Below are positions 58,960 to 64,000 of a stretch of DNA of 64,000 nt, piece after piece. A model generated the notes under the pieces. It was not told where the DNA came from. It searched no databases and saw only the letters and a list, made by a program, of their open reading frames with translations. The DNA is from Dehalogenimonas alkenigignens (GTDB lineage Bacteria > Chloroflexota > Dehalococcoidia > Dehalococcoidales > Dehalococcoidaceae), in NCBI RefSeq assembly GCF_001466665.1, contig NZ_KQ758903.1:1787577-1851576 (forward strand), written 5' to 3'. Position numbers and translations under genes: made by a program. Numbering within the stretch: position 1 is the stretch's first letter; the number at the start of each line of letters is the position of its first letter.

Positions 58960-60801
58960 ATGTCATCCTTTATTGAGGATCAAAGAATGCTTTGCCCTAC
59001 TTGTTTAACCGAAATCGGCCGTACTAGACTTACTGCGATCAATGGTGTGACAACATGCCGAAGCTGTTCATCCTTTTTTCGGGCTTTGAGAGTTCCTTAT
59101 CAGAATTGGTTTACTCCAAGCAATATATTAACAAGTAAATCGGTTAATGACCGCCATCCTGGTATTAATATTCAGTTATTGAAGAACGTGATAAAACGGT
59201 TGAATTTATCGGGCACTTATAATACGCCCGAGTCTATACGAGCGGTTTTAAATCGTCTATGCGCTTCGCTACATTTGCTTCTCACCAAGGAAATCAGTTC
59301 ATTCGAAAAGTATGAAGCGATCACGGAGATTCTGAATCGGCTCGATTATTTATATACACTTAGGTCGGTTCAATTAATGGAATATTCGAGATCATCTATT
59401 CCACTAAACGAACATGTTGATCGCAATTTATTCTTCAATAAATTATTCGCGTCTTACGGGAAATCTCTCGAACTTATTCTTGAATCAGCCCTCAAGAATG
59501 ATAGTTTTTCCAAGTACCCTTCTCATAATAAGAGCCCCTGGAACAATATACTTGAACTAGCTTCAGAAATTGTAACCATCAATCATCATGTGGAGACATT
59601 CAATCTGTTTCCAGAAAAAGGGGAACTTCAAATAACAGCCTGCTCATGGGATTTAAATTTTCCAGAGGAACAAGAGCAATTACTTAATTCGTTAATGACA
59701 GGCTGGTCGAAAGATGACGTCAGTCATAGCTTAGATAATAAAGTGGACAATGACTCGGCAGCAAGCTCTTCTGAAGACAGAATTAGCGAAATAATGCAAT
59801 TATCCAATAATAATTATAAACTGATAGATGATACTTGGGAAGACCTTCAAGAGGTTATTTTAAAAACCAACAATTTCCATGTAAAAGAGTATGGATATGC
59901 TTTCAACCACAAACTCGCCGTCACCCTTCTTATTGCCAAATTGCCAAAAGCGTTAGATCGAGATTGGATAACGAAGGAAGAACTCATTAATTACATTAAA
60001 ACTAATCTGAGTCTCGAACATGAAGAGTGTTCCTTCATTATAGATAGTCTTTCCTTGACAGGTCATAATCTCAGAGAAGAGAATGCTTATTATTTTGAAT
60101 TCCGGCGGATTAATCGCATAATAAGAAAACCCTTGGTCGCGATTCCTGTAGGTAATACTAACGCCTATTTCGTCTCTCCTGCATTACTCGGTCGAGCAGC
60201 CCTACATCTCCAGATCGAATACTGTATTGGCAATAGCCCTGAAATGAAAAGTAACGACCTGAAAAAGGCTTACGGTCAGATTAGTCAAGGATACGCTGAT
60301 TATTTTGTAAGAAAAAGGGTATCGCCTATTTTTGTGAGTAACGGATTTATCTGTGATCAGCTGATAAAAGAAATTGATGGTATTGATTTAAAGGATCAAT
60401 GCGGTGAGTTGGACGTTGTGGCTTATAATCCAATCAATAACCAATTGTATGTCGTAGAATGCAAACATCGATCAGGCAAACACATCCATACAAGTCATTT
60501 CAGAAAAGAAATCCAAACCTACACAAAAGAAAAGGGGTATTTAACTCAATTAGTTAAAAAGGTGCAATGGGTGACAAACAATACAAATATGGTCTTAAAG
60601 CATTTGAAAGTAGATTGTACGATTCAACCAACAGTCAAAGGACTATTTGTGACCACGTTTTTTTCGCCTGTCTCTTTATTACAACAAGAAATAGAAATAT
60701 TGACAATAGATGATCTGGCACCATGGTGTGCAACCAAAGTTAAAAGTCGAATATGTGAAGAAGGCCAAAGAATAAGGATCTCAAATTTGAATTCCTCGTG
60801 A
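58960..60801 (+). CDS. Zinc-ribbon / PD-(D/E)XK nuclease-like protein (candidate defence gene)
   Basis: A 613-residue protein whose base composition is markedly AT-richer than every flanking gene. The N-terminus has a zinc ribbon (CPTC at 12-15, CRSC at 33-36). The middle ~400 residues are helical and unrecognised. Near the C-terminus GELDVVAYNP (D484) followed by LYVVECKHRSGK (E500, K502) is the D-ExK signature of a restriction-endonuclease fold, with a conserved-looking KEIQTYTKEKGYLTQLVKKV helix after it. Its own promoter, atypical composition and position between replication and structural blocks make it look like a cargo nuclease, plausibly anti-phage. The name of any system it belongs to is unknown to me. 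Confidence 0.7.
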   Translation: MSSFIEDQRMLCPTCLTEIGRTRLTAINGVTTCRSCSSFFRALRVPYQNWFTPSNILTSKSVNDRHPGINIQLLKNVIKRLNLSGTYNTPESIRAVLNRLCASLHLLLTKEISSFEKYEAITEILNRLDYLYTLRSVQLMEYSRSSIPLNEHVDRNLFFNKLFASYGKSLELILESALKNDSFSKYPSHNKSPWNNILELASEIVTINHHVETFNLFPEKGELQITACSWDLNFPEEQEQLLNSLMTGWSKDDVSHSLDNKVDNDSAASSSEDRISEIMQLSNNNYKLIDDTWEDLQEVILKTNNFHVKEYGYAFNHKLAVTLLIAKLPKALDRDWITKEELINYIKTNLSLEHEECSFIIDSLSLTGHNLREENAYYFEFRRINRIIRKPLVAIPVGNTNAYFVSPALLGRAALHLQIEYCIGNSPEMKSNDLKKAYGQISQGYADYFVRKRVSPIFVSNGFICDQLIKEIDGIDLKDQCGELDVVAYNPINNQLYVVECKHRSGKHIHTSHFRKEIQTYTKEKGYLTQLVKKVQWVTNNTNMVLKHLKVDCTIQPTVKGLFVTTFFSPVSLLQQEIEILTIDDLAPWCATKVKSRICEEGQRIRISNLNSS

Positions 60802-60885
60802 GTCTTTCCCCCCGTTGTCTTTTAGCTGTCTTTGGGTCAGCACTGAATGCTGGATTTGAGACAAAGCTAAAATACCCTCGCCCTA

Positions 60886-60913
60886 TTGACAGGCTGAATG
60901 GAGCCTGTATAAT
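60886..60913 (+). promoter_or_regulatory. Strong promoter before the structural block
   Basis: Perfect TTGACA (60886-60891), 16-bp spacer, perfect TATAAT (60908-60913): the best sigma-70-type match noted in the window. Confidence 0.75.
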
Positions 60914-60919
60914 CTGAAA

Positions 60920-60969
60920 TCGTAAGCCTCGTGAGCTTGCCGACTGAAGTTGGCTCACGAGGCTTTTTA
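60920..60969 (+). ncRNA. Predicted ~50-nt transcript ending in a perfect terminator hairpin
   Basis: Starting about 7 bases after the TATAAT, the RNA would run straight into AGCCTCGTGAGC (60925-60936) pairing with GCTCACGAGGCT (60953-60964) over a 16-base loop, followed by a T-run (60964-60968). Most transcripts should therefore stop after ~50 bases, giving either a small RNA or an attenuated late promoter. Confidence 0.6.
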
Positions 60970-60997
60970 ATTTCAGCGGCAGCTCACAGGCTTCAAC

Positions 60998-61041
60998 AAG
61001 GGGTCAGCACTCTGGATCGGCTAGGTTCAGGCTGACCCCTT
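60998..61041 (+). terminator. Second hairpin of the control region
   Basis: AAGGGGTCAGC (60998-61008) and GCTGACCCCTT (61031-61041), a perfect 11-bp stem with a 22-base loop, followed by a pyrimidine-rich but broken T-tract. Confidence 0.5.
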
Positions 61042-61116
61042 TGCCTTTCCGACCAGAGTGCACCCCAAAGATTGTCCCGGCCGCGAACGGACCGAGACTA
61101 ACAAGGAGGTGCCCGC

Positions 61117-61329
61117 ATGGGTAAGTACGCCAGCTGGAACGACCTGGAAAAGAATGTCCCCGTCGCCTATCAGGAGAAAGCCACCCCCGAAGCCTTCCGC
61201 ACCGGCATGAACGGCATCGCGCCGTCCGGCCTGAAGGTCAAGGAGGGCCGGGTAAACCACTATCGCGACGGCGTCGACGGCAAGGGTCCGGTCATGGTTA
61301 GCGGCTACAAGCGCGCCATGTTCGAATAG
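61117..61329 (+). CDS. Small unknown protein, first of the structural block
   Basis: A 70-residue soluble, basic protein with no recognised domain (ASWNDLEKNVPVAYQEKATP, ending YKRAMFE). A perfect AAGGAGG lies before the ATG. It opens the block of small genes that continues to the right edge. Confidence 0.65.
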   Translation: MGKYASWNDLEKNVPVAYQEKATPEAFRTGMNGIAPSGLKVKEGRVNHYRDGVDGKGPVMVSGYKRAMFE

Positions 61330-61373
61330 CGCCACCTTCGCCTGGCGCCCTCCCCTTGAGGCTTGTTTGAGAT

Positions 61374-61403
61374 CCCATACCGCCGTCGCGGCGGCGGTAT
61401 GGG
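61374..61403 (+). repeat. 12-bp hairpin between structural genes
   Basis: CCCATACCGCCG (61374-61385) pairs with CGGCGGTATGGG (61392-61403) over 6 bases. No T-run, so it is more likely an mRNA-processing or stability element than a terminator. Confidence 0.6.
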
Positions 61404-61471
61404 TGATAGCCCAGGGGGGGCGGCACCAGGCTACCGCATGAAGATCAACCGAAAGCAGTAAGGAGAAAGCG

Positions 61472-61675
61472 ATGTACAGAGCACAGCAGATCAGCGGGCC
61501 GTTCGCGCCGGGCCAGGCGGGCCCGATGCAGGTGGCCGGGCCTTCGGCCTATTACCCGTCCCAGACCACCGATCCCTTCTCGGGAATGTTTTCCGCCATG
61601 ATGCCGATGATCATGATGGTGATGATGATGGCTATCATTATGCCCATGATGAAGGGCGTCACGTCCAAGGATTGA
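61472..61675 (+). CDS. Met-rich single-pass membrane protein, paralogue 1
   Basis: A 67-residue protein: proline/glutamine/glycine-rich N-terminus, then YYPSQTTDPFSGMFSAMMPM and a helix made almost wholly of Met and Ile, ending MKGVTSKD. The next gene encodes a near-copy. Small membrane proteins in tandem like this are typical of viral or envelope coat proteins. AAGGAGAAA precedes the ATG. Confidence 0.75.
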   Translation: MYRAQQISGPFAPGQAGPMQVAGPSAYYPSQTTDPFSGMFSAMMPMIMMVMMMAIIMPMMKGVTSKD

Positions 61676-61711
61676 ACCAAAACGAAGTTGACTATAGGAG
61701 GTAGCTAAGAC

Positions 61712-61906
61712 ATGTATCCCGCCCAACAGTTCAATACCCAGCAGCTCCGCCCGCAGCAGTACCAGTACGGCACCGTCGGCGGTTACTATCCTTCTCAGAC
61801 CACCGACATGACCGGCATGTTCTCGGCGATGATGCCGATGATCATGATGGTGATGATGATGGCCATCATGATGCCGATGATGAAGGGCATCACCGGCAAG
61901 TCCTAG
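61712..61906 (+). CDS. Met-rich single-pass membrane protein, paralogue 2
   Basis: A 64-residue protein sharing YYPSQTTD, GMFSAMMPMIMMVMMMAI and MMPMMKG with paralogue 1, but with a different N-terminal ~25 residues (QFNTQQLRPQQYQYG). The conserved part is the membrane helix and the segment before it, so the variable N-terminus may face a different environment. GGAGG lies upstream of the ATG. Confidence 0.75.
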   Translation: MYPAQQFNTQQLRPQQYQYGTVGGYYPSQTTDMTGMFSAMMPMIMMVMMMAIMMPMMKGITGKS

Positions 61907-61937
61907 GCGACCCCGCTAGACAGGAGGAATGAAATTC

Positions 61938-62525
61938 ATGACGAAAGAGAATATCCCGCAGCAGTACCCGGGCTACCCCGGGGCGCGGCCTCCCAAGGGT
62001 TGGGTGCCTCCGCTGGGGCAGTCCCTCGCCCTGCTCGGCGTCTACGACAACGAGTCGGGCAACTGGATGGGCCTGCCGCTCCAGGTCTTCCGCGAGGCCC
62101 TCTTATCCGCCGAGGCCATCCACACCGAGGACCGCATCGACGAGCGCCACAAAACCGAAGTTACGGTGCCTGACGCTTCTGCTCAGGACACTGTGAAGAC
62201 CGTCGAGCTCGAAGTGCCGGCCGGCGAAGTCTGGTTTCTGAATCGCCTCAACCTCGTCACCGAGGCTGAGGTCTCCGGCAACATCCGCGTCTCGAAGTTC
62301 CCCAAGTCGGACACCATCGATAAAAAATACATGGGCACCGACCAGGCGGCCGGAGCTAGCGCCAACTACGACCTGGCCGAGGCCGGGCAACTCGGCGCCG
62401 ATCTCCGACTTGTCGGCGGCGACAAGCTGACGGTGGTCGCCACGGTGACCGCCGCCGGCGGCACCACCGCTGCTCGCAAGGTGACCCTGAATCCGTTTGG
62501 CCGCAAGGCAAGGCGGCTAATCTAA
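61938..62525 (+). CDS. Beta-rich soluble protein, candidate structural subunit
   Basis: A 195-residue protein (ATG at 61938 preferred over 61929, where the GGAGG would be only one base away). Proline/tyrosine-rich N-terminus (QQYPGYPGARPPKGWVPP), then mostly beta strands, for example VEVPAGEVWFLNRL-like and LTVVATVTAAGGTTAARKVT, with a basic end (FGRKARRLI). There is no signal peptide or membrane helix. The size and beta content would suit a single jelly-roll or spike-base protein, but I cannot assign a family. Confidence 0.7.
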   Translation: MTKENIPQQYPGYPGARPPKGWVPPLGQSLALLGVYDNESGNWMGLPLQVFREALLSAEAIHTEDRIDERHKTEVTVPDASAQDTVKTVELEVPAGEVWFLNRLNLVTEAEVSGNIRVSKFPKSDTIDKKYMGTDQAAGASANYDLAEAGQLGADLRLVGGDKLTVVATVTAAGGTTAARKVTLNPFGRKARRLI

Positions 62526-62542
62526 GCGTAGGGAGGCTTCCC

Positions 62543-63043
62543 ATGCCCTATGCGATGGTGCCGCCGGGCTACCGGGCGATACCTCTGGGAATCGCCGGCA
62601 GCATAGAAGGACTGGGCGCCTTCGCCCCGCTCGAAGAGAGCTCGGATGAAGGCGCTCTTTTCTTAGCCCGGCTCGATCTCGAGGAAACCCCTTCTGCGGA
62701 GATGCTGGCGCAGATGGAGCAAGCCTTTACCGATGCCGGCGTCGAGCATTGGCCGGGTTACCAGTACGTCGTCCATGCAGATTCCGGCCGGACCTCGGTA
62801 TACCTTGCCTGGCAGAAGGGCATGGCCTGGTTGCCGATCATTGCCGGCATCATCGGCTTCATCGCCCTGCCGCCGCTTGTCGGCACCGTCATCTGGTGGC
62901 TGATCCCGGAGGACGTGAAGAACCTCATCTCGAGCCTCATCAACATGGGCATGATGCTGCTTGTTATGTTCATCCTGATGCAGGTGATGAAGCCACTCAC
63001 GGCACCTTCAAAACCCAAGAAACTACCCGAGGCAAAAGCATGA
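62543..63043 (+). CDS. Two-helix membrane protein
   Basis: A 166-residue protein: an N-terminal ~95-residue soluble domain, then two hydrophobic helices (PIIAGIIGFIALPPLVGTVI and INMGMMLLVMFILMQVM) and a short basic/proline tail (APSKPKKLPEAKA). No family recognised. The start follows AGGGAGGC; the next gene overlaps its stop. Confidence 0.7.
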   Translation: MPYAMVPPGYRAIPLGIAGSIEGLGAFAPLEESSDEGALFLARLDLEETPSAEMLAQMEQAFTDAGVEHWPGYQYVVHADSGRTSVYLAWQKGMAWLPIIAGIIGFIALPPLVGTVIWWLIPEDVKNLISSLINMGMMLLVMFILMQVMKPLTAPSKPKKLPEAKA

Positions 63044-63201
63044 ACGGCTACCCAGTGGAATATAACCAGTACCAGTCGATGTTCTGGCAGGCGGCCGTTT
63101 CGGGCGTTATCAGCATCGCCATGATGGTCGCGATGGGCGCCTGGGCGCTCTCGATGGTAAGGAAAGCCCTCAAGGGCGAGGACGTGGAGTTCCCGCTGTG
63201 A
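63040..63201 (+). CDS. Small single-pass membrane protein
   Basis: A 53-residue protein with one helix (AVSGVISIAMMVAMGAWAL) and a charged C-terminus. It begins in a 4-base overlap with the preceding gene and ends in a 4-base overlap with the next, so it is translated in step with them. Too short for most automatic gene calls. Confidence 0.65.
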   Translation: MNGYPVEYNQYQSMFWQAAVSGVISIAMMVAMGAWALSMVRKALKGEDVEFPL

Positions 63202-63764
63202 GCCGGGCACTTTCGGTGATGGGCGGCGCAGCCGGCGATGTCTTCTGGGATCTGCCGCCGTGGCTCTACTACACTCCGGGCTACGACCTGGGACTTTCTG
63301 TCTATGTGGCTAATCCCACGGACGTCGAGCAGGAATACGCCCTCTTGGCCCGGCTGTCGCGGGATACGACCCAGATCAGCGAGGAAGCCTTGCCGGTCTT
63401 TGGTTACACCTGGTTTGAGGTCGAGCCTGGGGACGTCGAAAAGCTCAAGGGTTCTTTGCGATTTTCCGAGACCAACGCGGTCTTGACGCTGCTTCTACAC
63501 GAGAAAGACAGCGGCGAGGTCATCGACTCGGTGGCCACCATGCTGGTATCTCCGGGCAGCTCGGTGCTACCGCCTGCCTGGCCGGGAGCGCCGGTGAACA
63601 CTGGCACCAGTGGCTTCGATTGGACCTCGCTCATGGGCTTCATGCTGCCGGTCTTGATGCTGGGCATGGTTGCTTCGGCGACCAAGTCCAAAAAGGACCA
63701 AGCCAAGAAACTTGAGCCGGGAAAAGAGCCGGTGAAACAGTTGCCGCTGGGGAGGGGAAGCTGA
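63198..63764 (+). CDS. Beta-rich ectodomain with C-terminal membrane anchor, spike-like
   Basis: A 188-residue protein from a GTG start. The first ~135 residues are predicted beta strands like an Ig-type domain (YDLGLSVYVANPTDVEQEYA, AVLTLLLHEKDSG). A hydrophobic helix (about 145-162, LMGFMLPVLMLGMVAS) and a basic tail (KSKKDQAKKLEPGK) follow. This is a type of anchored surface protein, plausible as a spike or membrane-associated coat component. Coupled by overlap to both neighbours. Confidence 0.7.
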   Translation: MSRALSVMGGAAGDVFWDLPPWLYYTPGYDLGLSVYVANPTDVEQEYALLARLSRDTTQISEEALPVFGYTWFEVEPGDVEKLKGSLRFSETNAVLTLLLHEKDSGEVIDSVATMLVSPGSSVLPPAWPGAPVNTGTSGFDWTSLMGFMLPVLMLGMVASATKSKKDQAKKLEPGKEPVKQLPLGRGS

Positions 63765-64000
63765 TGCCCGGCGAGTTTTACATCGAGGGAAACAAGGCAA
63801 AGCTCTCTCTCAAGGTCATCGAGGCGGCCGTCGCCAGCCTGGAGGCGAAACTTGAGGCGGTCAGGAGTCAGACCGACAAGCTTGCCGGCGAGGTGCCTTA
63901 CGTTGGTTTCGCCGTCGCCGACTGGCAGGCCGCCGAAAGCAACTTGATCGTCGTCGGAGCGCCCGGCGCGAAATACAAGCTGCACGACCTCTCGCTCGGC
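63764..64000 (+). CDS. Partial gene, continues beyond the window
   Basis: 79 codons are visible from an ATG overlapping the previous stop by one base, with GGGGAGGGG upstream. An N-terminal helical, coiled-coil-like stretch (VIEAAVASLEAKLEAVRSQT) is followed by a segment reading VGFAVADWQAAESNLIVVGA. No family recognised; the rest is cut off. Confidence 0.6.
   Translation, partial: MPGEFYIEGNKAKLSLKVIEAAVASLEAKLEAVRSQTDKLAGEVPYVGFAVADWQAAESNLIVVGAPGAKYKLHDLSLG

Larger units (their letters stand above)
60802..61116. other. 315-bp control region ahead of the structural block
   Basis: No gene. It holds a consensus promoter, two strong hairpins in tandem and an AAGGAGG ribosome site for the gene at 61117. 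An 11-base direct repeat GGGTCAGCACT occurs at 60833 and 61002. Confidence 0.65.

Noticed and set aside
60802..60850. The 11-base direct repeat GGGTCAGCACT (60833, 61002) as insertion-site duplication around the nuclease gene.
   Set aside because: Both copies lie on the same side of the gene; no copy was found on its left flank.

Overview
The window reads as chromosome of an organohalide-respiring Dehalococcoidia bacterium, most likely Dehalogenimonas or a close relative (Chloroflexota). This rests on a Tat-exported reductive dehalogenase with its RdhB anchor (34432-36237), a formate dehydrogenase/CISM-NrfD-FdhE operon (39994-45918) of the kind used in that lineage, a K+-independent membrane pyrophosphatase, and GC-rich coding sequence. 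The genus is an inference from gene content, not a database match.

Layout. 1-4.7 kb is accessory: a truncated winged-helix gene, a pentapeptide-repeat protein, a B12-binding radical SAM enzyme, a methyltransferase, a PAAR-domain lipoprotein and a membrane-anchored protein. 5.2-12.5 kb is housekeeping: glyA, prs, a small J-domain protein, mutL, a UvrD/PcrA helicase and a zinc-ribbon membrane protein. 12.5-20.6 kb is a pyrimidine operon (pyrR-pyrB-pyrC-carA-carB-pyrK) behind a readable PyrR attenuator; pyrD, pyrE and pyrF are absent. 20.6-33.4 kb carries a flavoprotein, pfkA, an ornithine-cyclodeaminase-like gene, a multi-PAS histidine kinase broken by one extra base, glgC, glgA, a PIG-L deacetylase and a biotin carboxylase. 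33.4-46 kb holds respiration genes: rdhA-rdhB with a small lipoprotein gene downstream, hppA, and fdhE/nrfD/fdhB/fdhA. The catalytic subunit gene fdhA is interrupted only by an in-frame TGA in selenocysteine context, with a SECIS-like hairpin after it. 46-48.5 kb is rsmD, coaD and a ferredoxin.

At 48557 a tRNA-Ala(CGC) gene forms the left edge of an integrated element that runs off the right end of the window (over 15 kb). In order it has a large serine recombinase whose reading frame crosses the tRNA antisense, an ImmA/IrrE-like protein and XRE repressor facing a second HTH gene across a two-promoter switch, a protein resembling the phiC31 gp3-type recombination directionality factors, a TOPRIM plus AAA+ primase/helicase whose 3' end carries ten copies of an AACCTTTC motif in both orientations, a J-domain protein, an AAA+ ATPase, several unknown genes, an AT-rich zinc-ribbon/PD-(D/E)XK nuclease gene that looks like defence cargo, and a tightly coupled run of small membrane and beta-rich proteins. 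No terminase, portal, tail or large capsid protein is recognisable, so this may be a non-tailed provirus or another particle- or envelope-forming element. It is the most likely place in the window for something undescribed.

Recurring themes: several genes start 6-8 bases after a -10 hexamer (probable leaderless mRNAs), and a 92-bp repeat lies upstream of both glyA and the biotin carboxylase gene, conserved as if it encoded a peptide.
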